From Pelosinus sp. IPA-1 (GTDB taxonomy: Bacteria; Bacillota; Negativicutes; DSM-13327), in the NCBI RefSeq assembly GCF_030269905.1, contig NZ_BSVC01000007.1:1-64000 (forward strand): a DNA stretch of 64,000 bases. Reading direction: 5' to 3'. The notes beneath the pieces are model-generated. The model was not told the DNA's origin, ran no database searches, and saw nothing but the letters and a program-made list of their open reading frames with translations. Shown here one piece after another: positions 28,368 to 46,885 of this stretch. The translations under genes and the position numbers were made by a program. Position 1 is the first letter of the stretch. Each line of letters begins with the position of its first letter.

Positions 28368-28406
28368 AAGGGACACAAAAGGATGATAACTCCCTTTGTG
28401 TCCCTT
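28368..28406. repeat. dispersed inverted-repeat element, copy 3 (shortened)
   Basis: AAGGGACACAAA (28368-28379) pairs with TTTGTGTCCCTT (28395-28406) and continues with a TTCGTGCTTAGTGTC tail. It is related to copies 1 and 2 but has shorter arms. It fills the yhbY-proB gap and could act as a terminator. Confidence 0.65.
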
Positions 28407-28445
28407 CGTGCTTAGTGTCAAATTTGTAATATAGGTGGGAGCGGA

Positions 28446-29573
28446 ATGTTTACCAGAGAAAATTTGGCTAAAGCCAAACGGGTAGTTGTAAAAGTAGGAA
28501 CCAGTACGTTAACACATAACACTGGTAAACTAAACTTGTGGCGTATTGAAAAACTGGTACGAGAGTTAGCTGATTTGGCCAACCAAGGTAAGGAAATCAT
28601 TTTGGTTACCTCCGGGGCAGTTGGTGCTGGCATGGACGTTCTGGGGCTGAAAGAACGACCTAAAACCATACCAGAAAAACAAGCTGCAGCAGCTGTTGGT
28701 CAGGGCAGGCTGATGCATACTTATGAAAAATTATTTGGTGAATGCGGACAAGTGGTAGCACAAGTACTGTTAACTCGTGAAGATTCAGTAAAAAGAACTC
28801 GTTATACCAATTGTCGTAATACCTTATTAACCTTACTCAAAATGGGTGTCATCCCCGTAATCAATGAAAATGATGCTGTTGCGATCGATGAATTAAAGAT
28901 TGGCGACAATGATACCTTGTCCGCCATGGTAGCTAGTATTGTTGATGCGGATGTATTAATTATCTTATCAGATATTGAAGGAGTATACACAGATAATCCA
29001 CAAAATAACCCTGATGCACAGTTAATTGGAGAAATAACAGATATTACACCAGAGATTGAAGCTTTGGCTGGTGGAGCTGGTACGCTAAGGGGGACAGGCG
29101 GTATGTATACGAAAATACAAGCCGGGAAAATTGCTGTTAATTCAGGTGTAACGATGGTCATTGCCTCTGGTCTACAAGACGGTATTTTGCGAGAGGTGTT
29201 AAGTGGTAAAAATGTGGGGACGATTTTTCTATCAAAAGAAAATCGCTTACAAATACGTAAAAAGTGGCTAGCCTTTGGTGCTCGTACCCAAGGAATACTA
29301 ACGATAGATAAAGGCTGTGAACAGGCACTACTATCAGGAGGATCTAGCTTATTAGCCGCTGGCGTTACTTTAGTCAGGGGAGACTTTGAACATGGTAATA
29401 CCATTAGTGTAGTCACTATGGAAGGGCGGGAAATTGCTAGAGGCATTGCCAATTATAATGGAGCGGATACTAGAAAAATTATGGGAGCTCACACGAATGA
29501 GATTGTTTCTATATTAGGATCAAAACCATATGATGAGGTGATCCATAGAGACAACATGGTATTGCTAGTATAA
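28446..29573 (+). CDS. proB: glutamate 5-kinase
   Basis: This enzyme catalyses the first step of proline synthesis, ATP-dependent phosphorylation of glutamate. The 375-residue protein has an amino-acid-kinase domain (about 1-260; VVKVGTSTLT, VTSGAVGAGM, INENDAV, FGDNDTLS-like IGDNDTLSAMVA) and a C-terminal PUA domain (about 275-355). The start is ATG 28446 behind GGTGGGAG. It forms an operon with proA. Confidence 0.95.
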   Translation: MFTRENLAKAKRVVVKVGTSTLTHNTGKLNLWRIEKLVRELADLANQGKEIILVTSGAVGAGMDVLGLKERPKTIPEKQAAAAVGQGRLMHTYEKLFGECGQVVAQVLLTREDSVKRTRYTNCRNTLLTLLKMGVIPVINENDAVAIDELKIGDNDTLSAMVASIVDADVLIILSDIEGVYTDNPQNNPDAQLIGEITDITPEIEALAGGAGTLRGTGGMYTKIQAGKIAVNSGVTMVIASGLQDGILREVLSGKNVGTIFLSKENRLQIRKKWLAFGARTQGILTIDKGCEQALLSGGSSLLAAGVTLVRGDFEHGNTISVVTMEGREIARGIANYNGADTRKIMGAHTNEIVSILGSKPYDEVIHRDNMVLLV

Positions 29574-29588
29574 AGAGGAGAGGTTTAT

Positions 29589-30845
29589 ATGGGACATCTA
29601 TCAGAACTAGAAGTTAAAGGTAAGAGTGCCAAACAGGCAGCGAGAAAACTTGCTACCCTATCCACTACGGTTAAAAATCAGGCCCTTGTTAGTATGGCAG
29701 ATGCTCTAGAGGGACAATGGGAAACCATTTTAGCCGCTAATGTGATAGATATAGAGAATGGTAAAGAAAAGGGTTTGTCCGAATCCTTACTAGATCGTTT
29801 ATTGCTAACCCAAAGTAGAATTCAAAGCATGGCGGATGGCTTAAGGCAAATTGCTGAATTGCCCGATCCAATCGGTGAAGTTCTTAGTACAAATTATAGG
29901 CCTAATGGTCTAGAAATTACTAAGGTCCGAGTTCCTCTAGGTGTAATTGGTATTATCTATGAAGCACGTCCTAATGTGACAGTTGATGCAGCAGGACTTT
30001 GTTTAAAGACTGGAAATGCTGTAATTCTACGAGGAGGGTCTGAGGCAATTCACTCTAATACTGCGATCATTAAAGTTATTGCTCAAGGCGCCTATGATGC
30101 TGGAATTCCAATAGGAGCTTTTCAGTTAATTGAAACTACCGATCGGCAAGCTGTAAATGATATGCTAAAACTTAATCAATACCTTGATGTAATTATTCCT
30201 CGCGGTGGGGCGGGCCTAATTAAAACAGTGGTTGAAAATAGCACAGTGCCTGTTATTGAAACGGGTACAGGTATCTGTCATACTTTTGTAGATGAATCGG
30301 CTGATCTTACTATGGCACAGGCTATTGCCTATAATGCTAAGGTATCAAGACCTGGAGTTTGTAATTCGATGGAAACCCTTTTGGTACACAAAAAAGTGGC
30401 AGATCAGTTTTTGCCAAGGATGCTTAGCGTTTATCAGCAAGCTGGTGTAGAGCTTAGAGGTTGTCCTTTAACTGAGAAGTATCATTCCGCTGTTAAACCA
30501 GCTAGCATACAAGACTGGGCTACAGAGTACTCAGACTTTGTTTTATCAATAAAAGTAGTAGCAGATCTGGATGAGGCACTTGAACATATTGCAGAGTATA
30601 GTACTCGTCATTCAGAAGCAATTGTTACGCAAGATTCTAATAATGCAAAGCGTTTTCAGCATGAAGTAGATGCAGCAGCAGTTTATGTGAATGCCTCTAC
30701 TCGTTTTACAGATGGGTTTGAATTCGGCTTTGGTGCTGAAATTGGTATTAGTACCCAAAAACTGCATGCCCGAGGTCCTATGGGATTGGCAGAACTTACT
30801 AGCAGTAAATATACGATTTGTGGAAATGGACAGATACGAGAATAA
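29589..30845 (+). CDS. proA: gamma-glutamyl phosphate reductase
   Basis: This enzyme reduces glutamyl phosphate to glutamate semialdehyde with NADPH in proline synthesis. The 418-residue aldehyde-dehydrogenase-fold protein has the catalytic Cys in RPGVCNSMETLLVH and the GVIGIIYEARPNVT signature. It lies 15 bases downstream of proB with its own SD. Confidence 0.95.
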   Translation: MGHLSELEVKGKSAKQAARKLATLSTTVKNQALVSMADALEGQWETILAANVIDIENGKEKGLSESLLDRLLLTQSRIQSMADGLRQIAELPDPIGEVLSTNYRPNGLEITKVRVPLGVIGIIYEARPNVTVDAAGLCLKTGNAVILRGGSEAIHSNTAIIKVIAQGAYDAGIPIGAFQLIETTDRQAVNDMLKLNQYLDVIIPRGGAGLIKTVVENSTVPVIETGTGICHTFVDESADLTMAQAIAYNAKVSRPGVCNSMETLLVHKKVADQFLPRMLSVYQQAGVELRGCPLTEKYHSAVKPASIQDWATEYSDFVLSIKVVADLDEALEHIAEYSTRHSEAIVTQDSNNAKRFQHEVDAAAVYVNASTRFTDGFEFGFGAEIGISTQKLHARGPMGLAELTSSKYTICGNGQIRE

Positions 30846-30862
30846 TAACGTTTTATAATAAA

Positions 30863-30900
30863 CGCCTCAAAACAGTGGCTTTGCTGTTTTGAGGCATTTT
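30863..30900 (+). terminator. intrinsic terminator after proA
   Basis: GCCTCAAAACAG/CTGTTTTGAGGC form a perfect 12-bp stem with an 8-base loop, followed by ATTTTATTT. Confidence 0.9.
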
Positions 30901-31016
30901 ATTTATGGCCTCACTAAAATTGGGATTGTTACATATATTAAAGTACATTATTGAACCTCACCCCAAGTGTGTGTATGGAGTTCGGTGAAAAGAAAGCCAC
31001 GGAGGGAGTTGGACTT

Positions 31017-31841
31017 GTGATTGGAAAAAATGGTGATTTTATACAACCTTTTACCATAGAACAAATTAAGTGGGCTCTACGGACCGGAAAAATGGAATTA
31101 TTAGAAAAAAGTACACTAGAAATTCAACCAATCATTAAAAGGGAGGTAAATAATGAGGTTGCTGAGAATCTTACTGTATGTGATAGTCCGGTAGAACAAA
31201 GTAAGATGATGGAAATAATGGTGAATCAAGAGCTTTCATTCATTAAGAATGAGCTTACAACTATTATTCAGATACAAGGCAAGCAGGAGGAAAAAATACG
31301 ACTTTTGGAAACCGAATGGCAAAAGAAATTAATCGATCAAGAGACTAATTTCCTAGCAGAAATGTGGGAAATGCGTCAGAGCATTACAGGGGAGTTTACT
31401 ACCTATTTCGAATTTATAGTAGAGCAATTACAATATCAGGATCATGTGATACAAGAGGAAGTAAAATTGCTGAAAGAGCAGTTAAACTCATTGCAACAGT
31501 CTCAGGAATATTATACTGTACAAGAAAAATCATTTGCAGCGGACCAAGACAAAAAAATAGAGAGTTGTCAAAGACAGTTGATTGAAAGTATGCAGCATTT
31601 TCAACAGATTTTAGAAGAAATAAGAAAACAAGGTGCAGAAGTTCAAAAGCAAGGTAAATTTTTTTTCAAAGAGATTGCAATCGTAAAAAGCGATTTAGCA
31701 ACTTTGTCTCAAAGGTGGCAGTCCAAGGAAATGAAACAGACAATTATTGAAGCGGAAGCTTGTGAGATAGATATGGTGCAGACGCTACGAAACGAAGGAG
31801 ATAAAAATAAAAGGAGAAAAAGGAATAGGAAAGGATTATAA
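31017..31841 (+). CDS. coiled-coil protein of unknown function
   Basis: I do not recognise this 274-residue protein. Residues about 1-45 may form a small folded unit (KNGDFIQPFTIEQIKWALRTGK). The rest is largely alpha-helical coiled coil, Gln/Glu/Lys-rich, and ends in a very basic tail (NKRRKRNRKG). There is no signal peptide or membrane helix. I chose GTG 31017 because GGAGGGAG (31001-31008) is 8 bases upstream; ATG 30975 is an alternative but has no SD. A CATATATT near 30931 could be a sigma-E-type -10, which would fit a sporulation role, but this is weak. Confidence 0.6.
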   Translation: MIGKNGDFIQPFTIEQIKWALRTGKMELLEKSTLEIQPIIKREVNNEVAENLTVCDSPVEQSKMMEIMVNQELSFIKNELTTIIQIQGKQEEKIRLLETEWQKKLIDQETNFLAEMWEMRQSITGEFTTYFEFIVEQLQYQDHVIQEEVKLLKEQLNSLQQSQEYYTVQEKSFAADQDKKIESCQRQLIESMQHFQQILEEIRKQGAEVQKQGKFFFKEIAIVKSDLATLSQRWQSKEMKQTIIEAEACEIDMVQTLRNEGDKNKRRKRNRKGL

Positions 31842-31910
31842 TGCAATTGAATAGCCTAGTTAAGTGTAATATTAGAATTAGAAAAAGTGAAAAAACTATA
31901 TAAAATGAAA

Positions 31911-31958
31911 AACATTGACAGAGATTGAAATATATCGATCTCTGTCAATGTTTTTTTC
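31911..31958. terminator. bidirectional terminator between convergent genes
   Basis: AACATTGACAGAGAT (31911-31925) pairs with ATCTCTGTCAATGTT (31938-31952), with T-runs on both strands. It separates the coiled-coil gene from the minus-strand collagen cluster. Confidence 0.88.
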
Positions 31959-32012
31959 TAGTATGACCAAGCTGGTGTAGACCATAGGAGATATAAGGAT
32001 TTATATCATGAT

Positions 32013-33899
<1,887 letters not shown>

Positions 33900-34124
33900 G
33901 ATTATGTAATCCAAATGACTGCAGAAATTCTGGTTTCATTAAGATCATTTTGCTAGCTAGGATGAAATCATCGCTACATAATTTATCAAGGTAAGTTCTA
34001 CATAAGCAATCAGGCCGTGACTAAGTCATGGCCCGATTGCTTATGATTAATTTCATTTTTCACTTTAAAATTGATTTTTACACACCTTCCTTGAGTAATA
34101 TTCGTTGTAGTGCTTATGAAAGAA

Positions 34125-34150
34125 GACCTTCTGCATTACAGCAGAAGGTC
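34125..34150 (-). terminator. terminator after collagen gene 2
   Basis: GACCTTCTGC/GCAGAAGGTC form a perfect 10-bp stem with a 6-base loop, followed on the minus strand by TCTTCTTTC. It lies 12 bases beyond the stop. The rest of the 358-base gap (33804-34161) holds the promoter of gene 1 and a further imperfect inverted repeat (34001-34045); no gene is seen. Confidence 0.75.
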
Positions 34151-34161
34151 AGTTGTCGAAG

Positions 34162-35824
<1,663 letters not shown>

Positions 35825-35848
35825 TGATTGAGAAGTACTTTACCAATG

Positions 35849-35876
35849 TATATTATGCGAAATACAAAAAAAGTGT
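35849..35876 (-). promoter_or_regulatory. sigma-K-like promoter of collagen gene 2
   Basis: On the minus strand: ACAC (35876-35873), 15 bases, then CATAATATA (35857-35849). Confidence 0.7.
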
Positions 35877-35927
35877 TCTTATGTCAATGAGATAATTGCT
35901 GTGTTGTTATGTTGTTAAAAGAGAATA

Positions 35928-35958
35928 GGCACCCATTCCATATAGACGGAAGGGTGCC
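35928..35958 (-). terminator. terminator after collagen gene 3
   Basis: GGCACCC-a-TTCC / GGAA-g-GGTGCC hairpin, followed on the minus strand by a T-rich run. It lies 21 bases past the stop. Confidence 0.65.
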
Positions 35959-35978
35959 CCTAAGGAGATAGCCATGGT

Positions 35979-37919
<1,941 letters not shown>

Positions 37920-37939
37920 TTAAAAATTTGCTTCCATAC

Positions 37940-37967
37940 TATCCTATGTGAATGGCGATAATGGTGT
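37940..37967 (-). promoter_or_regulatory. sigma-K-like promoter of collagen gene 3
   Basis: On the minus strand: ACAC (37967-37964), 15 bases, then CATAGGATA (37948-37940). The whole region to the SD is nearly identical to that of gene 4. Confidence 0.72.
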
Positions 37968-38019
37968 GCTGTTTATGTAGAAAAAAAGTGTGATTATGTA
38001 ATGATGCATTAAAGGAAAA

Positions 38020-38053
38020 GATGAGTCAAAGGTTTCCCTTTGACTCATCCTTT
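38020..38053 (-). terminator. terminator after collagen gene 4
   Basis: GATGAGTCAAAGG-TTTC-CCTTTGACTCATC is a 13-bp stem. The same hairpin follows gene 5 (40540-40565). The downstream minus-strand sequence is only moderately T-rich. Confidence 0.6.
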
Positions 38054-38104
38054 CTTGAAAGTTGCCCTATAATCAATATTAAATAAAGATCCGATTTCCC
38101 TTCA

Positions 38105-40348
<2,244 letters not shown>

Positions 40349-40539
40349 GCTGTTTACGTAGAGAAAATGTAATTATGTTATGATGATTGCAATCCAATTC
40401 GATACCTAAAAATACAGAGATCAAAGAATCAAAAAATAAGAACGAATATGCATGGATATTTACGGATCAAAATTGTTTGAAAGGTATATTTTGAGACATT
40501 CAAAGTTTTAGAGGATGAGAGGTTCGTTACAGGAAAAGT

Positions 40540-40565
40540 TGAGTCAAAGGTTTCCCTTTGACTCA
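40540..40565 (-). terminator. terminator after collagen gene 5
   Basis: TGAGTCAAAGG-TTTC-CCTTTGACTCA hairpin, the same sequence as after gene 4, about 105 bases past the stop. Confidence 0.5.
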
Positions 40566-40670
40566 TCCTCTCTTGAAATAGTTTGCCCTACAATCTAGGA
40601 GAAGATTAATCGCCAAGCATCTAATCGCACCTAGAGAAACAATGCATAATACTTCCCATAAGACACGATA

Positions 40671-42080
<1,410 letters not shown>

Positions 42081-42100
42081 TTAAAAATCTGTTTCTATAG

Positions 42101-42128
42101 TATCGTATGAGAATGGTGATAATGGTGT
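42101..42128 (-). promoter_or_regulatory. sigma-K-like promoter of collagen gene 5
   Basis: On the minus strand: ACAC (42128-42125), 15 bases, then CATACGATA (42109-42101). Confidence 0.7.
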
Positions 42129-42200
42129 GACATAAATAGTATGTCTTGACACAAAATCATAGTTGCTCCCCTGCTAGATGAGAAGCAGTTTCAGACTTTC

Positions 42201-43280
42201 TTATGAGGATCCCTTTAATAATTTTTCAAAATAATCTTTATTAAAAAGAACGCTAGGATTATTGGGAGCATAGGATTCTGCTATTTTGTTATGTTTGTAG
42301 GCTAAATCCACTTCACCAATATTGGAATAGCAAACACATAATTGAAGGTGAGGTAGCCACGTCCAGCAAGCATTGTTCAAGAGAGCGATGTGTTGTTTTG
42401 GTTTTTCTAATTCTGTCGCAAGTTTATACCAAAATATAGCTTGGGAGTATTTTTTTACGCTCAAGAAATGGTACCCCAAGCGGCAGCAGTATTCTGCTCG
42501 TGGGGTATCATATTCGAAGGATTTATAGATAAATTTCAAATTGTTTTGTTCATCTCCAAGTGCGTTGAAACAATCTGCTAATTTTCCGCATGCAGCGATG
42601 TTGTCTTCTACCCAACCCAATTCAGTATCCAAAAACTTTTGATAATATTCAGCAGCTTTTTCATACATTCTATGGTCATTTAGTTCATTGGCATAGTAAT
42701 ACAGATCCCTAGGGGAAAAGGTTTCACCCTTACTAAGACGGTTTTCGTAGATAGTTAGGTTACGGTCGTAAGTATCATGTCGTTCCTTTTTGTGAGTCAC
42801 ACTTACATCGCTATTCATAATAAATCCGCCAACTTCAAGATACTCATGCACGGCACCGATCCATTCAAAGTTTCTTGATCGTTTGACTAGTCTGTTTCTG
42901 CGTAGACTTGTAACCACGTTTCCACTTTCATCAAAAGATAGATTATAGTTCATGGTATAAGAGTCTACACGAGAATCGAAATTTTGTTTTAGGAATAACA
43001 GTTTTTGTAAATCATCCTTAAGTAGTACATCATCTGCATCAAGCCAGAGAATGTAATCCTGCGAGGCATGGCTAAAGGCAAAGTTACGTGCCGCGGCAAA
43101 GTTATCGATCCATTTAAAATCATATACTTTGTCTGTAAAGGTTAATGCAATTGCTTTTGTTTTATCAGTTGATCCCGTGTCTACCACAATAATTTCCTCG
43201 ACGCCAGATTTAACCGATTCAAGGCAACGAGCTATGGTTTGTTCCTCATTTTTCACAATAAGGCATAAACTGATTGTCAT
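42201..43280 (-). CDS. family 2 glycosyltransferase with TPR-like repeats
   Basis: The 359-residue protein has an N-terminal GT-A domain (about 1-190) with the nucleotide-sugar start SLCLIVKNEEQTIARCLESV, VDTGSTDKT and the metal-binding LWLDADD. A helical, TPR-like half (about 190-350) is typical of enzymes that glycosylate protein substrates. Next to proteins with Thr at almost every Y position of the collagen triplet, it is the likely O-glycosyltransferase of the filaments (inference). The start is ATG 43280, 10 bases after CAGGTAGGTG; the upstream ATG at 43289 overlaps the SD. Confidence 0.85.
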   Translation of the reverse strand: MTISLCLIVKNEEQTIARCLESVKSGVEEIIVVDTGSTDKTKAIALTFTDKVYDFKWIDNFAAARNFAFSHASQDYILWLDADDVLLKDDLQKLLFLKQNFDSRVDSYTMNYNLSFDESGNVVTSLRRNRLVKRSRNFEWIGAVHEYLEVGGFIMNSDVSVTHKKERHDTYDRNLTIYENRLSKGETFSPRDLYYYANELNDHRMYEKAAEYYQKFLDTELGWVEDNIAACGKLADCFNALGDEQNNLKFIYKSFEYDTPRAEYCCRLGYHFLSVKKYSQAIFWYKLATELEKPKQHIALLNNACWTWLPHLQLCVCYSNIGEVDLAYKHNKIAESYAPNNPSVLFNKDYFEKLLKGSS

Positions 43281-43493
43281 CAAAATCATTCACCTACCTG
43301 GTTTATTAATCAGGATATTAACAGATGCTGCATCTCTTCTATTAATAGTCCTTTACACTGTAAAAGCATGATAATTCAGCGAGGTAGAAGTAAAAAATCT
43401 GCTGGAAAGAATAAACCGCAGTCCCAATAAGGAGGCGGTTTATGTAAAAAATAATATGATATTCATAACATGGGGTTAATTTCGTGAGCTTTT

Positions 43494-43625
43494 TTAGAAG
43501 AAGGTACAAGACGACTCATCATCGCAACCTATGAAGCAAAACAATAAAATGATTATAACAATGACGATAATTCCCGTTCCGTTATTTCTTTGGCCAGGTC
43601 TGAAACGATCGCAATTAGAATTCAT
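43494..43625 (-). CDS. 43-residue membrane protein, probably sporulation-linked
   Basis: The small gene is hidden under a spurious plus-strand frame. It starts at ATG 43625 behind AAAAGGAGGGG. The protein has a polar N-terminus with one Cys (MNSNCDRFRPGQRNNG), one very hydrophobic helix (about 18-33: TGIIVIVIIILLFCFIG, cut short) and a short acidic/Cys tail (CDDESSCTFF). This layout recalls the small spore-coat or spore-membrane proteins of Firmicutes. A sigma-K-like -10 (CATACCATA) with AC 17 bases upstream precedes it. Confidence 0.65.
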   Translation of the reverse strand: MNSNCDRFRPGQRNNGTGIIVIVIIILLFCFIGCDDESSCTFF

Positions 43626-43671
43626 TTATAAGCCCCTCCTTTTAAATCTTTTAAAAGAACTTTTACTATTA

Positions 43672-43699
43672 TATGGTATGCAAAACACAAGGCATTGGT
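43672..43699 (-). promoter_or_regulatory. sigma-K-like promoter of the 43-residue protein
   Basis: On the minus strand: AC (43699-43698), 17 bases, then CATACCATA (43680-43672). In the collagen promoters the first AC of ACAC sits at the same distance. Confidence 0.55.
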
Positions 43700-43744
43700 T
43701 AATGGGATTAAAGGCTTTCCTGAGGGCTTTTCATAGAAGGCTAA

Positions 43745-43773
43745 TTGACCGTGCAATCGAAACAACATACAAT
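43745..43773 (+). promoter_or_regulatory. sigma-A promoter of the macAB-like operon
   Basis: TTGACC (43745-43750), 17 bases, TACAAT (43768-43773). The predicted start is near 43780, 33 bases before the first ATG. Confidence 0.65.
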
Positions 43774-43812
43774 AGAATTGTAATATTTGGATGTATTTTA
43801 TGGAGGTGCCTC

Positions 43813-44913
43813 ATGGAGAGTAGTAAATTATGGAAAAAAGTGTATCGATATAAAAAAGTAATATTATTAGTGCTGATAGTAGCTGTGGCAGGGAAATTTG
43901 GAATAGCTATGTATGCAGACAAAAACAAACCAGTAATGACAGGACAACTTGTATCAGTAGAACGAGGTGATGTTGTATCACTCGTGTCAGCAACGGGCAC
44001 GATTAAACCTGTAAATATGGTGGATGTTAGTTCGAAGATAACTGGACTAATAAAAGAAGTCAGGGTGAACGAGAATGAGCAGGTAAAAGCAGGGCAAATA
44101 TTAATCTTATTAGATGATAAAAGGCTTATGGCACAAGTTTCCCAGTCGAAAGCGAAATTGGCTAATACAGCAGCGAATTATGAGCGAAATCAGCAGCTAA
44201 ATCGTATTGGTGCTGTTTCTAACCAGCAATTAGATGCTGCCAGTATGGATTATAGTGTGGCACAGGCGACTTATGATGACGCAGTGTCACAATTAGATGA
44301 CACTGTCATCAAAGCACCGATTGACGGTGTTATTATTGGTAAGCCTATTCCAGCAGGTCAAACGGTAGCCCCTGGTATTTCCACTCCAATGGTACTGATG
44401 AGTGTAGCTGATTTGTCAAAAATGCAAATTGAAGCCCAAGTGGATGAATCAGATATCGGAAAAATTTCAATAGGACAAAAAGTTGATTTTTCGGTTGATG
44501 CTTATACTGGGAAAATATTTAATGGTATCGTTTCTAATGTTTCGCAGAAGGCGAATATTCAGCAAAACGTAGTGTATTATAACGTAACAATTGACGTAGA
44601 GGGAGCTGGAACTATGTTAAAACCAACTATGACTGCTAGAGTATCAATTCATGTTGGGGAAAGCAAAAATACAATTCTGGTGCCTCTTGCCGCGATTAAA
44701 GAAAACAAAGGACAGTCTTATGTCCAGACTATGGTTAATGGTAAAGTAGAAAATATCAATATTACAATTGGCCTATCAGGGGATGAGAAGGTAGAAGTTC
44801 TTAGTGGTTTAACAGATACTGATCAAATTTTATTGCCACAGGCTAAAGGAATGCCGCAAGCATCGGATGCTGCTAAAGGTTCTAGTACAATGCGCAGTGC
44901 ATTAGGTCGCTAA
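43813..44913 (+). CDS. MacA/HlyD-type periplasmic adaptor (membrane fusion protein)
   Basis: The 366-residue protein has an N-terminal membrane helix (about 15-33), a biotinyl/lipoyl-like split domain ([17 protein letters not shown] and [14 protein letters not shown]), a short coiled-coil hairpin, a beta-barrel and a membrane-proximal domain. It links the following ABC ATPase and permease to a partner across the diderm envelope, which fits a Negativicute. ATG 43813 follows TGGAGGTG; the 94 residues open upstream overlap an antisense gene and lack support. Confidence 0.88.
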   Translation: MESSKLWKKVYRYKKVILLVLIVAVAGKFGIAMYADKNKPVMTGQLVSVERGDVVSLVSATGTIKPVNMVDVSSKITGLIKEVRVNENEQVKAGQILILLDDKRLMAQVSQSKAKLANTAANYERNQQLNRIGAVSNQQLDAASMDYSVAQATYDDAVSQLDDTVIKAPIDGVIIGKPIPAGQTVAPGISTPMVLMSVADLSKMQIEAQVDESDIGKISIGQKVDFSVDAYTGKIFNGIVSNVSQKANIQQNVVYYNVTIDVEGAGTMLKPTMTARVSIHVGESKNTILVPLAAIKENKGQSYVQTMVNGKVENINITIGLSGDEKVEVLSGLTDTDQILLPQAKGMPQASDAAKGSSTMRSALGR

Positions 44914-44926
44914 GGGAGAGGATGAA

Positions 44927-45604
44927 ATGAGTATTGTACTTTCCAAAGTAAGCAAAATATATCAAATGGGGGATAATCGGGTTGCAGCCTTGGCGGGAGT
45001 TTCATTAGAAATTCTTGCGGGAGAATTTACTGCCGTTATGGGACCTTCAGGATCAGGAAAGTCTACCTTAATGAATATTTTAGGGTGTCTAGATAGGCCT
45101 ACTAGTGGTTCTTACATACTAGATGGTGAAGAAGTTGCTACTTTAAACGATGATGAATTAGCTATTACTAGGAACAAGAAAATCGGTTTTGTTTTTCAAA
45201 ATTTTAATTTGCTGCCTCGCATGTCAGCACAACAAAATGTGGCCTTGCCTCTTGTTTATGCAGGAGTAACAAAAGAGGAAAGGGATGCGCTGTCAGCACA
45301 AGCCTTGGGAATGGTAGGTTTAAAAGATCGTATGCAGCATCGCCCGAATGAGTTATCCGGGGGACAGCGCCAACGTGTAGCCATTGCTCGGGCTTTAGTG
45401 AATAATCCTACCATTATCATGGCAGATGAACCCACAGGTAATCTTGATAGCAAGTCTGGGGATGAAATAATGGATATTTTTACGAGTCTTAATCAGGAAG
45501 GGCGGACCATTGTTTTGGTTACGCATGAGCCAGAAATTGCTACCTATACAAGGCGTGTGGTTTATTTCCGCGATGGTCTGATTGTCAGTGATGAGCGACG
45601 ATAA
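44927..45604 (+). CDS. MacB/LolD-type ABC transporter ATPase
   Basis: The 225-residue protein has Walker [11 protein letters not shown]-loop [10 protein letters not shown], signature LSGGQRQR, Walker [13 protein letters not shown] and the switch His (VTHEP). The family energises FtsX-type permeases for export of antibiotics, lipoproteins or peptides. It forms an operon with the adaptor upstream and the permease downstream. Confidence 0.92.
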   Translation: MSIVLSKVSKIYQMGDNRVAALAGVSLEILAGEFTAVMGPSGSGKSTLMNILGCLDRPTSGSYILDGEEVATLNDDELAITRNKKIGFVFQNFNLLPRMSAQQNVALPLVYAGVTKEERDALSAQALGMVGLKDRMQHRPNELSGGQRQRVAIARALVNNPTIIMADEPTGNLDSKSGDEIMDIFTSLNQEGRTIVLVTHEPEIATYTRRVVYFRDGLIVSDERR

Positions 45605-45616
45605 GGAGGTGATATT

Positions 45617-46831
45617 ATGTTCTTTGAGAGCATTATGATAGCGTTAGAAGGGTTAAGAGCGAACAAGCTGCGTTCCATATTGACTATGTTAGGGATTATC
45701 ATAGGGGTGGGGGCTGTAATTGCAATGGTGTCAATTGGTATGGGCGTTAGAGAAAAAGTACAAAGTTCGATTGCCGGTTTAGGGAGTAATCTCATTATTG
45801 TTACTCCTGGTGCTACATCACCTTCTGGCGTAAAACTAGCAGCTGGTTCTAGTACTACCCTTACCAATAAAGACGCTGTGGCCATTGGCCGGCAAATTGC
45901 AGGAGTCAGTGGCGTAGCCCCTAGTGTTAGCAAACAATACCAATTAGTGTATGGCAACAAAAACTGGATGACAACAGTGCAAGGGACAACGCCCGAGTTT
46001 GTAAGTGTTCGTAATTTTAATGTTGAAAGAGGACATTTTTTTAGCAACCAAGATTTAGATACGAGGATGAGAGTTGTCGTCCTCGGAAAAACTACGGCAG
46101 ACAATCTATTTGGTGAAATTTATCCAGTTGGCCAGACGGTTCGTATTAATTCGGCCCCCTTCGTTGTGATTGGTGTCTTTGAGGGGAAAGGACAGTCAGC
46201 TGGTGGTATGGATCAAGATGATGTTGTCGTGATTCCTCTTACAACAGCACAAGAACGTATGATGGGGATTAGTTACGTGCAAACCATAAGCGTACAGGCT
46301 GCAACTCCAGACGTGATTAATCAAGTGCAGGATGATATAACAACCTTATTACGTTCACGGCACAAGTTAGCAAAAGATATCCCGGATAATTTTACGGTAC
46401 GTAATTTAGCTGCAGTAATGGCTACGGCGGAAGAAACGACTCGTACCATTACATTGCTTTTAGGGAATATTGCGGCAATCTCGCTGTTAGTAGGTGGGAT
46501 TGGTATTATGAATATTATGCTAGTATCTGTTACAGAGCGTACGAGAGAAATCGGAATTCGTAAGGCGTTAGGAGCTACGTATCATAATATTCTATTGCAG
46601 TTTCTTATAGAAGCCATTGTGATTGGTGTAACAGGTGGTCTGATTGGCATTGGTTTGGGTATTAGCGCAGCATATGGCATTTCGGCAGTTGCTGGCTGGA
46701 ATACTTCTATTTCTGCTGAGTCAATTTTGATGGCTTTTGGATTTTCAGTAGCCATTGGGTTGTTTTTTGGCATATATCCTGCAAGAAAAGCTGCATTATT
46801 GGATCCAATTGATGCATTGCGTTATGAATAA
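45617..46831 (+). CDS. MacB-type ABC permease (FtsX fold)
   Basis: The 404-residue protein has one N-terminal helix (about 17-40), a large extracytoplasmic MacB_PCD domain (about 45-270) and three C-terminal helices with the FtsX core ([20 protein letters not shown], cut at the family [13 protein letters not shown]). It ends [10 protein letters not shown], as is typical. GGAGGTG precedes ATG 45617. The substrate cannot be inferred. Confidence 0.92.
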   Translation: MFFESIMIALEGLRANKLRSILTMLGIIIGVGAVIAMVSIGMGVREKVQSSIAGLGSNLIIVTPGATSPSGVKLAAGSSTTLTNKDAVAIGRQIAGVSGVAPSVSKQYQLVYGNKNWMTTVQGTTPEFVSVRNFNVERGHFFSNQDLDTRMRVVVLGKTTADNLFGEIYPVGQTVRINSAPFVVIGVFEGKGQSAGGMDQDDVVVIPLTTAQERMMGISYVQTISVQAATPDVINQVQDDITTLLRSRHKLAKDIPDNFTVRNLAAVMATAEETTRTITLLLGNIAAISLLVGGIGIMNIMLVSVTERTREIGIRKALGATYHNILLQFLIEAIVIGVTGGLIGIGLGISAAYGISAVAGWNTSISAESILMAFGFSVAIGLFFGIYPARKAALLDPIDALRYE

Positions 46832-46885
46832 AAAATGGCAGCATGTGGAAGTATATTTTTATCTTAGATATATGAGGAGAAAGGT

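Noticed and set aside
28802-29452. 216-residue minus-strand frame within proB
   Set aside because: Antisense to conserved glutamate kinase sequence with no SD or recognisable motif.
43531-43812. 94-residue N-terminal extension of the MacA-like adaptor
   Set aside because: The SD and ATG at 43813 and the membrane helix just after it define the start. A sigma-A promoter lies inside the supposed extension, and a better-supported small gene runs antisense.
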